A stretch of DNA of 64,000 nt from Mycolicibacterium sp. MU0053 (GCF_963378095.1 NZ_OY726397.1:1922001-1986000), one strand, 5' to 3'; positions 43,701 through 54,016 are shown, counted from the stretch's first letter. Numbers and translations are program-made. The notes: generated by a model from the sequence alone, not told the origin.

Positions 43701-44144
43701 GTCGCCGTCGGCCAACACGAACCGGCTCGAGGAGTCGGTGCGCGATTCGCCGGTCAACCACTTGAGCACCAGGCCGGTGACGGTGCGGCCGGAGTCGCTG
43801 GCGTAGGTGATCGCGACGGCTGACCAGGCGGTGCCGTCGCCGCGCAGGTACATGACCCTGGAGGTGCCGCCGTCGCTGCGCTGCCCCCAAGCGCCGCGCA
43901 CGTACTTGTCGACGGTGCGCCGCCCGGCGCTGGAACCGGCGGCGGTGTTATCGCCGGAGGCGTTGAAGTTGCGCCGGTTGAACGGCAGGAAGCCCAGCGA
44001 GATCGCGTCCAGCAAAGAGGATTTGCCGCTACCGGAGGCCCCGGCGATCAGGGCGCCGCCGGGGCTGAAGCGGATGTCGTGGTACCCGTCGAACACGCCC
44101 CAGTTGATGACCTGCAGGCGGGACAGGTGGAACTGCTCAGACAT
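40779..44144 (-). CDS. jetC: Wadjet JetC/EptC-type SMC-like ATPase
   Basis: 1121 aa. SMC-like (MukB/MksB-related) ATPase of the Wadjet plasmid-defence complex, which extrudes DNA loops and detects small circular DNA. N-terminal ATPase half: [38 protein letters not shown] with Walker A at 35-42. Long coiled coils cover about 280-490 and 600-760 around a hinge-like globular part. C-terminal half: [17 protein letters not shown] (signature, 992 on) and [12 protein letters not shown] (Walker B, 1027 on). It overlaps jetB by 8 bp. All ATPase motifs are intact. In M. smegmatis the homologue EptC limits plasmid maintenance. Confidence 0.9.
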   Translation of the reverse strand: MSEQFHLSRLQVINWGVFDGYHDIRFSPGGALIAGASGSGKSSLLDAISLGFLPFNRRNFNASGDNTAAGSSAGRRTVDKYVRGAWGQRSDGGTSRVMYLRGDGTAWSAVAITYASDSGRTVTGLVLKWLTGESRTDSSSRFVLADGDQNIEEVCNRWAAGRFDTTAFKDWRFSTKVESQYLAQLYATIGIRSSDAAQQLLGKAKSLKSVGGLEQFVRDFMLDEPDSLARLPEALKQIDPLVEARELLAVAQRKRKILGDIEKIQQRYAAESSDLGIIDLVDAPMVRAYTDHVRLAQCPAQIESLDRTIDQLGNEYEDVTRALNLAKAEADSLNAQISGSSSSIGPLQSQVAAAEAQAEETSRRHAAYESLLVAQDLDVPETADEFWNLREELTNQATELLAKLDRGREASTDAEYAQKVARMARDDAAKELKRVELVGSALPESAITMREFICSAVGIDAAELPYIAELLDLRPEHSRWRVAVEKVLRGVGLRLLVPDRHYAAVLRFVNETDMRGRLQLHHVRASLVGAAPAEADPKTLAGKLFVVDPGHPCAAEAADVVAAAGDHVCVDTPEVFSRFRRAVTDTGLYKDSDRLAVKDDRRPLKQADYIYQGDVANKIDALTVDLAAAEQAYQTARRAADDIAAQRQQWRDRAAANKAICEQFPQWNHLDTETADKHADRLREQFEILLADHPDIEALSARAEECWSEIQTLMTRRGAIQTRRDDLDYRRTQLLELSERLAPAFVSEPLTELLHRYAADVPVPLELLGPEPHREALFTAIRREREQLRESRRRSYDELARILNTFDTAFPDAIPNDSEVFDERVHDYVALCRHIDERELPEAYERMMRLVTEQAPDAILTLHRVAEQETRRISEQIDRVNTGLGAVEFNRGTTLTLRATPRQLTAVAELTEIVRGISRRIAEVGLGDKQAILDQYADILRLRNRFASTAPEDRAWTRDALDVRNRFTFDCAEWDSATDELIRTHSNAGDNSGGEQEKLMAFCLAGALSFNLASPDGGDNRPVFAQLMLDEAFSKSDPQFAQQALQAFRKFGFQLIIVATVQNATTIQPYIDSVVMVSKREATGRDARPVATVATKSISDFTALRHEMTATAAADRVPTAV

Positions 44145-44847
44145 TCCGGTCGGCTTCCTGGTCGTCGTGTTCGGGTGCGGCGGGGGCGCCGCCGCTGAGC
44201 AGCAGTTCGAACTGCTGCTGCAACTCGGCGATCACCGAGGCCGTCATCACCGCGGTGATCACCGGGCTCACGGTGTAGCTGTCCTCGTCGTCGCGGCTCT
44301 TGCGCAGGATCTCCAGCGCGCTCAGGCGGGCGATCGCGGCGTCGATGCGGGCGGTGAAGGTCACCACGTCGCGGTCGACCTCGTTGAGCACGCCGGTGAA
44401 CAGCGCGTGGATCTCGTCGCGGCTGATCACCACGTTCTGGTCGCCGGAGGCGCGCATGAACTGCGCCAGGTGCAACGCCAGGATGGAGTCGTAGGTGCCC
44501 AGGGGTTCGCGGCGCAAAAGCTTGACGCCCCGGGCGGATTCGTAGCGGGCCTGCTCGATGAATGCGACGTCGACGTTCTCGGCGATCCGCAGCATCAGGT
44601 CGAGTTCCGACAGGCGCACGCTGAGTTGGTCGCGGTATTCCAGCACCCAGCTGTAGAGGTCGCTGTCGGATTCGGCGCTGATGTAGCGGCGGGTCAGCAG
44701 GTGCTGCAGCGCCCAGCAGGCGCGGTCCGGCAGTTCGCTGACGTCGCCGTCGAAGCGGGGGCGGCGCTGCTGCGGGGCGCGGGCGGTCTGGTCGACCTGG
44801 GGCAGCGCGGCCAGCGCCGCGTAGTCGATGTCTGGTTCGGCGGTCAC
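44137..44847 (-). CDS. jetB: Wadjet JetB/MksE-like subunit (DUF4194)
   Basis: 236 aa from GTG 44847, which overlaps the jetA stop in a GTGA junction. DUF4194 features: [42 protein letters not shown], then [31 protein letters not shown] and a winged-helix-like region. JetB bridges the kleisin JetA and the ATPase JetC, like MukE or MksE. The order jetA-jetB-jetC is the standard one. Confidence 0.87.
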   Translation of the reverse strand: MTAEPDIDYAALAALPQVDQTARAPQQRRPRFDGDVSELPDRACWALQHLLTRRYISAESDSDLYSWVLEYRDQLSVRLSELDLMLRIAENVDVAFIEQARYESARGVKLLRREPLGTYDSILALHLAQFMRASGDQNVVISRDEIHALFTGVLNEVDRDVVTFTARIDAAIARLSALEILRKSRDDEDSYTVSPVITAVMTASVIAELQQQFELLLSGGAPAAPEHDDQEADRNV

Positions 44848-46316
44848 GGCGCGGCTCCCAATAGGGTGGAGATCGGTTCGGTGAACATCAGGCGCGGGAC
44901 CTCCATCTGCCGGTCGCGCCCGTCGACGGACTGGAAACGCACGAGGGTCGATTCTTGTTGCTGGTGGCTTCCGGGTTGTTTGAGGGCCCAGGACCACAGC
45001 ACGATGACATGGCCCAGGTAGGCCGCATCGAGCAGGTCGACGGCGTCCGGCAGCGACAGCGGCCCGTCGACGATCGCGGAGTTGATCAGCTCCGACATGG
45101 CCGGGGCGTCGACCTGGGTGGTGAGGGCGGCGAAACTGTCGATGTCGACCTCGCCGTGCGCGGCCAGGGCGGGTTTCGGGTTGGACAGCTCGCCGATCCG
45201 GAAGCTCAGGGCGCCAACGGAACTGATGGTGTGGCGGGCCAGCGGAAGTTCGAGGTCCAGGCGCGAGTCGGTCAGTGAGGCCTTCAGCAGGTTGCGGGCC
45301 GCGCCGATCGCGTCGTTGAGCTGGCGGGCCACGCCGCGGCTCTGCTCGAGCATGCCGAACGCGGTGAACCGCTTGACCCGCTGCGCGCAGCGCTGCTGAA
45401 TGCGCTCCACCTCGTCGATCTGGTGGCCGACCAGTTCGAAGAATCCGGCCATCACCTTGCGCAGCGCCGGGTCCAGGCCGGGCAGGCCCTCGGCGACCGC
45501 GGCGACGTCGGCCTCGAACTCGGCGCGCTGGTCGGGGTCGTTGATCATCCGGAGGAAGGCGCGGTGGCTGTCGCGGCCCTGGGAGTCCCAGGCGGCCTGG
45601 TAGTCGGCGTACATCTGGCGTTGCCGGTCGGCGTACTCGAGGTTGCTGTCGATCGGGTCGTCCAGAGCGGCGGTGGCCTGCTCGAGCAGGGTGCCGTACT
45701 GGCCGATGTCGGTGATCAGCCGCTCCATCTGCAGCGCGATGGCATACGCCTCGTCGTAGGAGTCGGTGAGATCCGGCTCTGGGTGATCCGGTTCATGGCC
45801 TTGCTCCAGCGCGTCCAATTCTTGCTGCAGCGCAGCAATTTCGGCCTCGATGCCGGCGCGGATGCGGTCGGAGTCGTTGCCGACGCGCAGCGCGACCTGC
45901 TTGAGCCGGGAGGCGATGCCGGTGATGGAGCCGCCGGTGGCGATGGTGTCCTTGCGGCGCACGCCTCGCAGGAAGTCCAGCGCGCGGCGGGCCTCCTGGG
46001 TGAGGTGGCACAGGTTGCGTTCCTGGCCGGGGCGGGTGTCCGCGACCCGGTGCAGCCAGCCCTGGCTGGCCCACGACTTGATCAGCGCCAGCCCCGACTG
46101 GCCGTCGGGGTGGCCGAGGTCGTCGAGGTCGCGCTCCAGCAGGACCACCAGCTCGGTTTCGGGGATCACCCCGCCGGACAGGTGGCGCTCCATCAGGGTC
46201 GCGTACAGGCCGAGGTTCTGGGTGGCCAGCAGCCGGACGGTGGGGGAGCCCTGGATGTCGCGGTGCAGTTCGAGCAGCTCGGGAGCGGACGTGGGGTTTT
46301 CAGCCTGGTTGTCCAC
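44844..46316 (-). CDS. jetA: Wadjet JetA kleisin-like subunit (DUF3375)
   Basis: 490 aa from ATG 46316. DUF3375 features: HRDIQGSPTVRLLATQNLGLYATLMERHL at the N-terminus and SWASQGWLHRVADTRPGQERNLCHLTQEARRALDFL in the winged-helix region. Long helices follow (IRAGIEAEIAALQQELDALEQG, QRQMYADYQAAWDSQGRDSHRAFLRMI), and a C-terminal wing ends with VDGRDRQMEVPRLMFTEPI. It is the kleisin that holds the JetC dimer. First gene of the operon; its promoter must lie in 46317-46650. Confidence 0.88.
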   Translation of the reverse strand: MDNQAENPTSAPELLELHRDIQGSPTVRLLATQNLGLYATLMERHLSGGVIPETELVVLLERDLDDLGHPDGQSGLALIKSWASQGWLHRVADTRPGQERNLCHLTQEARRALDFLRGVRRKDTIATGGSITGIASRLKQVALRVGNDSDRIRAGIEAEIAALQQELDALEQGHEPDHPEPDLTDSYDEAYAIALQMERLITDIGQYGTLLEQATAALDDPIDSNLEYADRQRQMYADYQAAWDSQGRDSHRAFLRMINDPDQRAEFEADVAAVAEGLPGLDPALRKVMAGFFELVGHQIDEVERIQQRCAQRVKRFTAFGMLEQSRGVARQLNDAIGAARNLLKASLTDSRLDLELPLARHTISSVGALSFRIGELSNPKPALAAHGEVDIDSFAALTTQVDAPAMSELINSAIVDGPLSLPDAVDLLDAAYLGHVIVLWSWALKQPGSHQQQESTLVRFQSVDGRDRQMEVPRLMFTEPISTLLGAAP

Positions 46317-46843
46317 TCGTCTCCTCTCCTGCCTGGTTTCCTCGGAGGGTCCAACTTAGGCGACGGCGGTGACGACACCCCGTGGCGGTCGGTGGGTGCG
46401 GGGTGCGTGTCGGGCGTGTCGGGTCACAGGGGTCTCAGGGGTTGCTGGGGTCACTCTGGTTATGGGGCGCGCCGCTGCTGCGCCGAGAGTCGGGTTGTTG
46501 ACGCAAACCCGCAGGACGGGGTGTGAACAAGTCAACTTTCGGGCTGTCCGCTCCACCGGAAATCGTCGTGCCCATGACCTCGACCGCTTTCAGTGCCTCC
46601 TCGTCGACCGCATCATTCCGAGCAATTGCAGGCGCCTCGGCGCCCCTGGGGGTCGGAATGCCCACCTCCGAGCGACACTTGGGCGGCTTTACGCCCGGGG
46701 AGGCGGTATGTCGCGCAGTGTCGCTCGGAGGTGGGAATTTCGAGGTGCCCGACCTCCGGTGGTGAGGGCCTCATCTTCTGCCAGTGGCCTCCAGTCGAGT
46801 GACGTAGCTTTCTCGACCTCGCGGTGCGGGGAGTGGAGTCGGC
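46317..46843. other. Intergenic region upstream of jetA
   Basis: 527 bp. The jetA-proximal part holds a G-rich low-complexity stretch (46378-46460). In the middle, a minus-strand frame at 46541-46640 reads ARNDAVDEEALKAVEVMGTT and may be a gene remnant, with no start or family support. The distal part holds the right palindrome. No complete gene is seen. Confidence 0.6.
46660..46735. repeat. Long palindrome downstream of the molybdoenzyme operon (right copy)
   Basis: Perfect 19-bp arms: CCCACCTCCGAGCGACACT (46661-46679) and its complement at 46717-46735. The 37-bp loop has a nested GGGCG-CGCCC stem (46681-46696). It is about 110 bp beyond the stop of the molybdenum subunit gene. Compared with the left copy, GT in the arm becomes CG and the opposite arm changes to match, so pairing is kept. 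Confidence 0.8.
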
Positions 46844-48934
46844 TCAGGTCAGCAGCGCGTCGCACTGAATCGGCAGGTCGCGCACCCGCACGCCGGTGGC
46901 GTGGTAGATCGCGTTGGCGACTGCGGCGGCCGAGCCGACGATGCCGATCTCACCGGCACCGCGCGAGCCCATCGGGTTGGAGTGGTCATCGACGCTGTCG
47001 AGCCAGACGGCGTCGATGTCGGGGATGTCGGCGTGTGTGCTGATGTGGTAGCTGGCCAGGTCGCGGGTGACGATGTGGCCCAGACGGTGGTCGCGCACGC
47101 TTTCCTCGTGCAACGCCATGGACAGGCCCATGGTCATCCCGCCGATGAGCTGCGAGCGCAACGTGGTCGGGTTGATCACCTGTCCGACCGAGAAGACGCC
47201 GAGCATCCGGGCGATGTGGATCTCGCCGGTGTAGCGGTTGACGTGGGCCTCGGCGAACTGGGCGCCAAAGGAGTACATGCCGTAGTTCTGTGCGTCCTTG
47301 TTCTCGGGGGCCTCGGCGGTGGCGAGCGCACCCGGTGTCGGGTTATCGCCGTGCTCGCGGCGGAATTGTTGTGCCGCAGCATGAATCGCGGTGCCCCAGG
47401 AGCTGATGCCCGAGGAGCCGCCCTCCACCGAGGCGGCCGGCAGCGCGGTGTCGCCGATCTGCAGGTCGATGGCATCGACGTCGCAGCCCAGGACATCGGC
47501 GGCGATCTGGGTCAGCGCGGTCCAGGTGCCGGTGCCGATGTCGACAGCACCGATGCCCACCGTGTAGCGCCCGGGTGCGGTGCATTCGATGCGGGCGGCG
47601 TTGCCGGGCATGATCATCGCCGGATACACCGAGGACGCCACCCCGGTACCGATCAGCCATTCACCGTTGCTGCGAATGCCGGGGTCGGGGTGGCGCGGTT
47701 CCCAGCCGAACCGTTCGGCCCCGGTGCGCAGGCATTCCACCAGGCGCCGGTCCGACCACGGGTTGCCGGTCTCGGGGTCGACCTCGGGTTCGTTGCGGAT
47801 GCGCAATTCGATGGGGTCGAGTCCGCAGGCCACGGCGAGTTCGTCCATGGCCACCTCCAGTGCGTAGGCGCCGGGACACTCGCCGGGGGCACGCATCCAA
47901 AACGGCACGGCGACATCGAGTGTGGCCAGGCGGTGGCTGGTGGCGCGAGTGGTGCTGGCATACATCATGCGGGTCGGGACCGCGGTCTGCTCGGCGAATT
48001 CCTTGACGGTGGCGGTCTGTTCGACGACGTCGTGACGGATCGCGGTCAGTCTTCCGTCCTTGGTGGCGCCGAGTTGCAGGCGTTGGATGGTCGGGGTGCG
48101 GTAGCCGACGACGTCGAACATCTGCTGGCGGGTGAGCGCCAGCTTGACTGGGCGTCCCGGGACGCGCTGGGCGGCCATGACGGCAAGGGTGTTGTGCGAG
48201 TGCGGGGCGCCTTTGGACCCGAAGCCGCCGCCGATGTTCTTGGCGATCACCCGGATCTCGTCGGTGTCGAGGCCGAACAGGGTTGCGAGCTTCGTGCGGG
48301 CGGCGTGCACACCTTGGGTGGAGTCGTACAGGGTGAGCTCGTGGGTGTTGTTGTCCCAGAGCGCGATACAGGAGTGCGGCTCCATCGGGTTGTTGTGTTC
48401 GTGCGGGGTGGTGTAGGTCTGGTCGACGAGCACCTCGGCGTCGCGTAGGGCGGCCTCGACGTCGCCGTCGGTGGTGTCGGTGGCAAATCCGGCGTTGACC
48501 TCTTCGGGGGCGTAGAGGTTCGGGTCGTCGGGCACGAGTTCGGTGTGGTGGGCCTCGGTCTGGTAGTCGACGGTGACCAGACTGGCTGCGTAGCGGGCGG
48601 TTTCGGCGGTATCGGCGAGGACGGCGCCGATGAACTGGCCGCGGTAGTGCACCTGGTTGTCCTGCAGGATGGTCAGGTCGCCGTCGGAGGTGTCGGCGAG
48701 TGTCGGTGCGTCGAAGACGGTGAGGACGGCGGCGACGCCGTCGGTGGACCGCGCTGCGGTGATGTCCATGGCGGCGACGCTGCCCTTGGCGATGGTGGCC
48801 TGGACGGGGTGCAGGTACAGCGGCGCGGCAAGTTGGTATTCGTAGGCGTAGGGGGCGGTGCCGCTGACCTTGGCGGGTCCGTCGATGCGGGTGAGCGCGG
48901 TGCCGATGGCACGGGGTTGCACGGTCGTCATCAC
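46844..48934 (-). CDS. Molybdenum-cofactor subunit of a xanthine oxidase-family enzyme (PaoC/YagR-like)
   Basis: 696 aa. Large subunit binding molybdopterin cytosine dinucleotide. Motifs: GTALTRIDGPAKVSGTAPYAYEY at the N-terminus, IAKNIGGGFGSKGAPHSH for cofactor binding, EGGSSGISSWGTAIHAA, and RGAGEIGIVGSAAAVANAI with the catalytic Glu. It oxidises aldehydes or N-heterocycles using water as oxygen source. The start overlaps the FAD subunit stop (4 bp). Length and motif order fit the PaoABC/YagTSR aldehyde oxidoreductase group. Confidence 0.88.
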   Translation of the reverse strand: MMTTVQPRAIGTALTRIDGPAKVSGTAPYAYEYQLAAPLYLHPVQATIAKGSVAAMDITAARSTDGVAAVLTVFDAPTLADTSDGDLTILQDNQVHYRGQFIGAVLADTAETARYAASLVTVDYQTEAHHTELVPDDPNLYAPEEVNAGFATDTTDGDVEAALRDAEVLVDQTYTTPHEHNNPMEPHSCIALWDNNTHELTLYDSTQGVHAARTKLATLFGLDTDEIRVIAKNIGGGFGSKGAPHSHNTLAVMAAQRVPGRPVKLALTRQQMFDVVGYRTPTIQRLQLGATKDGRLTAIRHDVVEQTATVKEFAEQTAVPTRMMYASTTRATSHRLATLDVAVPFWMRAPGECPGAYALEVAMDELAVACGLDPIELRIRNEPEVDPETGNPWSDRRLVECLRTGAERFGWEPRHPDPGIRSNGEWLIGTGVASSVYPAMIMPGNAARIECTAPGRYTVGIGAVDIGTGTWTALTQIAADVLGCDVDAIDLQIGDTALPAASVEGGSSGISSWGTAIHAAAQQFRREHGDNPTPGALATAEAPENKDAQNYGMYSFGAQFAEAHVNRYTGEIHIARMLGVFSVGQVINPTTLRSQLIGGMTMGLSMALHEESVRDHRLGHIVTRDLASYHISTHADIPDIDAVWLDSVDDHSNPMGSRGAGEIGIVGSAAAVANAIYHATGVRVRDLPIQCDALLT

Positions 48935-49920
48935 TGGTGTCCTTCCATGAGGCCCAGCAGGGTGGCGACCATAGTGCGGCGGGTGAGCTCGACCTTGAAC
49001 TCATTGCCGTCCAACGGTTCTGCCTGCTCCAGTTCCTGCTCGGCGGCGGCTGCGAAGGTGTCCTCACGGGCGGGCTGGCCCATCAGGGCGTGTTCGGCGC
49101 GGTGGGCCCGCCACGGCTTGTGGGCGACGCCGCCGAGAGCGATGCGCGCAGAATTGATGGTGCCATCCTCGGTGACGAGTTCGGCGGCCACCGAGGTGAG
49201 GGCGAAGGCGTACGAGTTACGGTCGCGGACCTTGCGATACGTGGAGCGCGCGCCCTCGGGCGGTGCCGGGATCTCCACGGCAGTGATCAGCGCGCCGGCG
49301 GGCAGGTTGGTGTCGCGGTCCGGCTCGTCGCCGGGCAGGCGGTGAAAGTCGGTGAGCGGCAGGCGGTGTTCGCCGTCGACGTCGACGTAGACGACTTGCG
49401 CGTCCAGGGCCGTCATCGCGACAGCCATGTCGGAGGGGTGGGCGGCCACGCAGTGCGGCGAGGCGCCGAGGATGGCGTGGTAGCGGACGTAGCCGCCGAG
49501 GGCCGAGCAGCCCTGGCCGGGGGAGCGCTTGTTGCAGGGGGTGGTGACGTCCTGGAAGTAGACGCAGCGGGTGCGTTGCAGCAGGTTGCCGGCCGTGGTG
49601 GCGAGATTGCGCAACTGCCCGGAGGCGCCGGCCAGCAGCGCGCGGGCCAGGACCGGGTAACGGCTGCGGACGATCGGGTGCGCGGCCAGGTCGGCGTTTC
49701 GGACGTCGGCGCCGACGCGCAGGGAGCCGTCGTTGAGGTGCTCGATGTTGTGGAGGGGGAGGTGTCCGACGTCGACGACCAGGGCAGGCTCAGCCACGCC
49801 GAGTTTCATGTGGTCGACCAGGTTGGTGCCGCCGGCCAGAAACACCGCGTCGGGCCGGCCGGCGACGGTGGTGACGGCGTCCTCGACGCTGGTGGCGCGA
49901 TGGTAGGCGAAGGGCTTCAT
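48931..49920 (-). CDS. FAD-binding subunit with extra iron-sulfur loop (PaoB/YagS-like)
   Basis: 329 aa. FAD loop FLAGGTNLVDHMKLG and TTAGNLLQRTRCVYFQD. The following segment (TPCNKRSPGQGCSALGG) contains the Cys-rich insertion that holds an extra 4Fe-4S cluster in PaoB and 4-hydroxybenzoyl-CoA reductase types. It carries electrons from the molybdenum site to an acceptor. It overlaps both neighbours by 4 bp, so the three subunits are translated together. Confidence 0.88.
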   Translation of the reverse strand: MKPFAYHRATSVEDAVTTVAGRPDAVFLAGGTNLVDHMKLGVAEPALVVDVGHLPLHNIEHLNDGSLRVGADVRNADLAAHPIVRSRYPVLARALLAGASGQLRNLATTAGNLLQRTRCVYFQDVTTPCNKRSPGQGCSALGGYVRYHAILGASPHCVAAHPSDMAVAMTALDAQVVYVDVDGEHRLPLTDFHRLPGDEPDRDTNLPAGALITAVEIPAPPEGARSTYRKVRDRNSYAFALTSVAAELVTEDGTINSARIALGGVAHKPWRAHRAEHALMGQPAREDTFAAAAEQELEQAEPLDGNEFKVELTRRTMVATLLGLMEGHQ

Positions 49921-50432
49921 CGGGCGGCCTCACGGATGGCAGCGACGATGTTGGGGTAGGCTGCGCAGCGACACAGGTTGCCGCTCATGCGTTCCCGGAT
50001 CTCGTCGTCGTCGAGGTCCGGGGACTGCTCCAGGTGCTCGGTGGCGTGGCTGGGGGCGCCGGACTTGATCTCGTCGAGCATGCCGACCGCCGAGCAGATC
50101 TGGCCGGGGGTGCAGTAGCCGCACTGGAGGCCGTCGTGATCGAGGAAGGCCTGTGCGACCGGGTGCAGCGCGGTCTGGTCACCCAGGCCGGCGGCGGTGA
50201 CGATCGCGGCCTGGTCGTGGGCGACCGCGAGGGACAGGCAGGTAGTGGCGCGTCGGCCGTCGAGCAGGACCGTGCACGATCCGCATTGGCCGTGATCGCA
50301 GCCCTTCTTGGGGGCGGTGACGCCGAGGTGTTCCCGCAGCAGGTCGAGCAGGGTGGTGCGATTGTCGATCTGGGCGCGTCTGGTCTGTCCGTCGACGTGC
50401 ACAGTGACTTCGGTGAAGTGGGCTGACTCCAT
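49917..50432 (-). CDS. 2Fe-2S subunit (PaoA/YagT-like)
   Basis: 171 aa. Plant-ferredoxin cluster Cys45, 50, 53 and 65 ([13 protein letters not shown] and TTCLSL) and the second cluster Cys104, 107, 154 and 156 ([10 protein letters not shown] and [12 protein letters not shown]). E. coli PaoA has a Tat signal; none is present here, so the enzyme should be cytosolic. First gene of the three-gene operon. No XdhC/PaoD-type cofactor-insertion gene is adjacent. Confidence 0.9.
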   Translation of the reverse strand: MESAHFTEVTVHVDGQTRRAQIDNRTTLLDLLREHLGVTAPKKGCDHGQCGSCTVLLDGRRATTCLSLAVAHDQAAIVTAAGLGDQTALHPVAQAFLDHDGLQCGYCTPGQICSAVGMLDEIKSGAPSHATEHLEQSPDLDDDEIRERMSGNLCRCAAYPNIVAAIREAAR

Positions 50433-50528
50433 TGGTGGGGGTTACCCGGGATGGGGGGAGTGAAACGGGGAGTCCGGATAGTTCGTCGAGACGGCTTACC
50501 TGTCGGTGTTCCTGGGTACCATCCCGGC

Positions 50529-52415
50529 ATGCCGTTATCTGACGGTACTAAGTTCGCCGGCTACACGATTGAGCGGCAACTTGGCTCCGGGGGAATGGGC
50601 GAGGTCTACCTCGTTCAGCACCCCCGCTTGCCGCGGCACGACGCACTCAAGGTGCTCCGTCCCGACATTTCCTCAGACCCCGATTACATCGAGCGGTTCA
50701 ACCGAGAGGCCGATCTGGCTTCGCAACTTTGGCATCCGAACATCGTGCGCATCCACGACCGCGGAAAATACCGCGGCAAACTGTGGATCTCCATGGACTT
50801 CGTCGACGGCATGGATGCGGCCCGCCTCCTGCAGCAATACCCAGACGGTCTGCCGACAGGGGACGCGCTGGACATCGTCAAGGCCGTGGCTGCAGCGCTG
50901 GATTATGCCCACAGCATGGGTCTGCTACATCGCGATGTGAAACCCGCCAATATTCTGCTTGCGCAAACCGGGGAGCGCCGCGCGTTGCTGGCGGACTTTG
51001 GTGTAGCCAGAGACGTCGCCGATGACAACGCGGGTGGTCTTACCGCCACGAATATGACCGTCGGTACGGCCGCGTATGCGGCCCCGGAACAGTTGATGGG
51101 TCTCGATGTCGACGGGCGGGCTGATCAGTACTCGCTCGCGGCAACGGCATATCACCTCCTGACGGGCGGTCAACTTTTTCCACACACGAATCCGGCGGTG
51201 GTGATTGGCAAGCACTTGAATGCGCCACTACCGGTCATCGGTAAGGGGCGCGCGGACCTCGCTCACCTTGAACCGGCACTCGGTCGTGCGCTCGCGAAAG
51301 ACCCTGAGCAGCGGTTTGCGACGTGTGGGGAGTTCGTGCGGGCACTCGAAGAGTCGACGAAAGCTGAAATAGCAACAGCACCGCCAGGTTTCAATGCTGC
51401 TGACACAATGGTTGCTCCGGTGGCTGTGGCCGCGCCACCTTCGGTCTTTCACGAGTCTGACCAGCCGACGGAGGCGGACGGGTCGCAGACGCGTCGATCC
51501 GGGGGCGCACCGAGGTTGATCGGACTCGGGCTCGCGGCGGCGGTGCTACTGGTCATCGTCGCCTTGGTGACGTACTTTGCGGTCCAACCCGATAGTGCGA
51601 CGGAGGACGCCGGGCAGTTCAGCCTCGCTGGGACGGTCCGGCTGACCTCTGACGTAGTCGAGGACAGCGGTCTGCCCGCCGGATACAGATGTGTCGGCGG
51701 GAAAGACTTCGGCGACGTCGGCCCTAATGCGCCAATCCTGGTGGAGGACGAATCGGGAAAGTTGCTGGCGAAAGGCACGATTGAGGGCAGCAGCGGTAGT
51801 GCCGACGAATGTCTCCTGAGGTTTCACGTCAGCGATGTACCTAGTGGCGCCCGGTTCTATCGGGTGCAGGTTGGCAAGCACCAGGAGATGAGCTACACCG
51901 AGTCAGAAGCGAAGGCCGGCGTCGAGTTGTTGTTGGGAACGCCGCACGGTCCGGATCCGACGGCATCACCACCCCCACCCAAACCCCCGCCGACGCGCAC
52001 CGTCACCGTGACGCCGACCCCGGACGTTGAACAGCAGAGCCTGGCTCGGTTGCGTGCGATCGCAAGCGATGATCATCCATCAGTGGCCGTGGTTCTCGCG
52101 GACCGTTGGATTCCCCAGATCAGCTCCAAGCGTGTGGGTTTGGTCGCGAAGGGGATCACCTGGGATAACGAGACAATCCTCGATGAGCATCTCCGTCTGC
52201 GCAACATCTATCCCGACGTGAAGCTGTTGTGGTCGGGCGATTGGTCCACCTTTGACAGTCCCGGCTTTTGGGTGACCGTCGTTGGGTTGCATTCGTATAA
52301 CCCGTACGACGTACTCGGTTGGTGCACACAGCAAGGATTCGATCGAGACAATTGCATCGCCAAGCTCGTCAGTACCACGCACCCCGTTGCGGGGAGTACC
52401 AAGCTGAATCCTTGA
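50529..52415 (+). CDS. Transmembrane Ser/Thr protein kinase (first of three)
   Basis: 628 aa from ATG 50529. Hanks-type kinase domain 10-275: [12 protein letters not shown], Lys41, [10 protein letters not shown] (Asp136), ADFGVAR (156-158) and AAPEQL. A juxtamembrane region follows and one membrane helix at about 331-352. The extracellular part has a beta-rich domain of about 110 aa ([32 protein letters not shown]). Then comes a Pro/Thr linker and a second domain of about 120 aa ending with [20 protein letters not shown]. The outer domains should sense an envelope signal; I do not recognise them. The kinase domain is closely related to the two other kinases nearby. Confidence 0.88.
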   Translation: MPLSDGTKFAGYTIERQLGSGGMGEVYLVQHPRLPRHDALKVLRPDISSDPDYIERFNREADLASQLWHPNIVRIHDRGKYRGKLWISMDFVDGMDAARLLQQYPDGLPTGDALDIVKAVAAALDYAHSMGLLHRDVKPANILLAQTGERRALLADFGVARDVADDNAGGLTATNMTVGTAAYAAPEQLMGLDVDGRADQYSLAATAYHLLTGGQLFPHTNPAVVIGKHLNAPLPVIGKGRADLAHLEPALGRALAKDPEQRFATCGEFVRALEESTKAEIATAPPGFNAADTMVAPVAVAAPPSVFHESDQPTEADGSQTRRSGGAPRLIGLGLAAAVLLVIVALVTYFAVQPDSATEDAGQFSLAGTVRLTSDVVEDSGLPAGYRCVGGKDFGDVGPNAPILVEDESGKLLAKGTIEGSSGSADECLLRFHVSDVPSGARFYRVQVGKHQEMSYTESEAKAGVELLLGTPHGPDPTASPPPPKPPPTRTVTVTPTPDVEQQSLARLRAIASDDHPSVAVVLADRWIPQISSKRVGLVAKGITWDNETILDEHLRLRNIYPDVKLLWSGDWSTFDSPGFWVTVVGLHSYNPYDVLGWCTQQGFDRDNCIAKLVSTTHPVAGSTKLNP

Positions 52416-52453
52416 CGGGTGATAGGCGCCTAGTGGTGTCTGTTCCGTTCCGC

Positions 52454-54016
52454 TCAGCAGGGGATCTGGTATCCGGGATCGGTGGTGTAGTCCAGCCACT
52501 TCCCGTAGGCGTCGCCACCCGCGGCACGAACTGCGGCGCAGACCTCCCGCTGTGTGTTTCCGGCCGGCGTGAAGACCGCATAGATCGGGTTGCCTTCTGC
52601 CGTGGCTGCTCTCAGCGAGGGGCAGGTCTGGTCCGTGCGGAGATAGTACGAGCCGGGATGGGCATCCAGGAGCCGTTGCACGCCGGCTGGGTACATGCCC
52701 GGCGTGGTCACGGATCCCAGGACGACGATGCCTTGTCCGTTGCAGCTGGGAGAACTCATTGGTTGCGCTAGGCCGAGATCGCCTGCCGGCGCGGCTGGTG
52801 GACGCTGAGTGCGGGGTGCTGGGCTGGGCGGTCGTGGGGCGCTGGCGGTTGATGGTGCGGGGCGTGTGATGGTGACCGGCGGGGCGGTTTGGGTCACCGT
52901 TTTGGGTTTGTCGATGGTCTCTGACCAAGGCGTCGCGGGGCTCAGCGTGGGACTTGCGACCGGCGGCGCCGAGGCCGGTTGCCCGAGGCGGGCGCCAAGG
53001 AAGGCCACCAGACCCACCGTCAGCAGGGCGGCGGCGACGCCCCCGGCGATGAGCGCGTTGCGCCGCGCTGTGCTCGCCGGTGCGGGCGGCGGAGGCGCAG
53101 TTGGTTGTGTGAGGGCGGGCGTGCTGGCTGCCGGGGGGAGTGGAGCGAGCTGGGTGGCGGCCATCGGGCCGACGATGCCGGCACCGCCGTGAGCGAGGGC
53201 GTTCGCGAAGTCGCGGCAGGTGTCGAACCGCTGGTAGGGCTCCTTGGCCATGGCCTTGGCCAACACCTCATCGAACTGTCCGAGGTTGGGACGGAGCTGC
53301 GCGAGTCGGGGCGGTGGCGAGGACAGATGATTGCCGATCACCACGGCCGGATTGGAATCCGTGAACGGCAGCCTGCCGGTGAGGAGATGAAACGCAGTGC
53401 ATGCCAGCGCGTACTGGTCGGCGCGTCCGTCGAGGACCTTGCCGGTGAGCTGCTCGGGTGCGGCGTAGGCGAGGGACCCTACTGTCACATTGGTGGCGGT
53501 TAGGCCGTTGGTCTCGTTGGCTGCGCGTGCGATACCGAAGTCGGCCAACATAATTCGGCGCTCACCCTTGCCAGGGTTGGCGAGCAGGATATTGGCCGGC
53601 TTGACATCGCGGTGCAGTAGGTAGCGTTCGTGTGCGTAGTCGAGTGCATCGGCGATCGCCGCAATGACCTCCAGAACCTCGACTGTGGGCATCCCGTGGG
53701 GGTACCGGTCCCTCATCAGACGCGCGGCGTCGGTGCCGTCGACGTAGTCCATGGTGATCCACAGTTGGCCGTCGTCCTCGCCGCGGTCGTGCACGGCGAC
53801 GATGTGGGGATGCCACAGGGTCGCGGCGATATCGGCTTCGCGGGCGAACCGTTGGCGATACTCCGGATCGGCGCTTACGCCGGGCGGGAGGATCTTCAAC
53901 GCCTCCTGACGGGGCAGCCGCGGGTGTTGGACGAGGTAGACCTCGCCCATCCCCCCGGTGCCCAGGAGACGTTGGATGGTGTACCCGGCAAACACCGCAC
54001 CATCAGGTATGGGCAT
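52454..54016 (-). CDS. Transmembrane Ser/Thr protein kinase (second of three)
   Basis: 520 aa from ATG 54016. Kinase domain 10-275 with [12 protein letters not shown], Lys41, [10 protein letters not shown] (Asp137), ADFGIAR and AAPEQL. Membrane helix at about 320-343. The outer part is a Pro/Thr/Ser-rich stalk of about 70 residues and a compact domain of about 105 residues with four Cys ([49 protein letters not shown], and a terminal Cys), probably two disulfides. It converges with the first kinase gene (38-bp gap). Confidence 0.88.
   Translation of the reverse strand: MPIPDGAVFAGYTIQRLLGTGGMGEVYLVQHPRLPRQEALKILPPGVSADPEYRQRFAREADIAATLWHPHIVAVHDRGEDDGQLWITMDYVDGTDAARLMRDRYPHGMPTVEVLEVIAAIADALDYAHERYLLHRDVKPANILLANPGKGERRIMLADFGIARAANETNGLTATNVTVGSLAYAAPEQLTGKVLDGRADQYALACTAFHLLTGRLPFTDSNPAVVIGNHLSSPPPRLAQLRPNLGQFDEVLAKAMAKEPYQRFDTCRDFANALAHGGAGIVGPMAATQLAPLPPAASTPALTQPTAPPPPAPASTARRNALIAGGVAAALLTVGLVAFLGARLGQPASAPPVASPTLSPATPWSETIDKPKTVTQTAPPVTITRPAPSTASAPRPPSPAPRTQRPPAAPAGDLGLAQPMSSPSCNGQGIVVLGSVTTPGMYPAGVQRLLDAHPGSYYLRTDQTCPSLRAATAEGNPIYAVFTPAGNTQREVCAAVRAAGGDAYGKWLDYTTDPGYQIPC

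Noticed and set aside
41880..43823. A 647-codon plus-strand frame inside jetC
   Set aside because: Antisense to the coiled-coil part of JetC, with repetitive Gly/Val/Leu/Gln composition and no domain.
46378..46460. G-rich direct-repeat-like stretch as a possible CRISPR or tandem array
   Set aside because: Units such as GTCGGGCGTGTCGGGT are short and irregular, with no spacer structure; plain low complexity.
46541..46640. Minus-strand segment reading AIARNDAVDEEALKAVEVMG as a small gene
   Set aside because: Protein-like for about 35 residues only, no supported start, then degenerates; kept as a possible remnant in the intergenic description.
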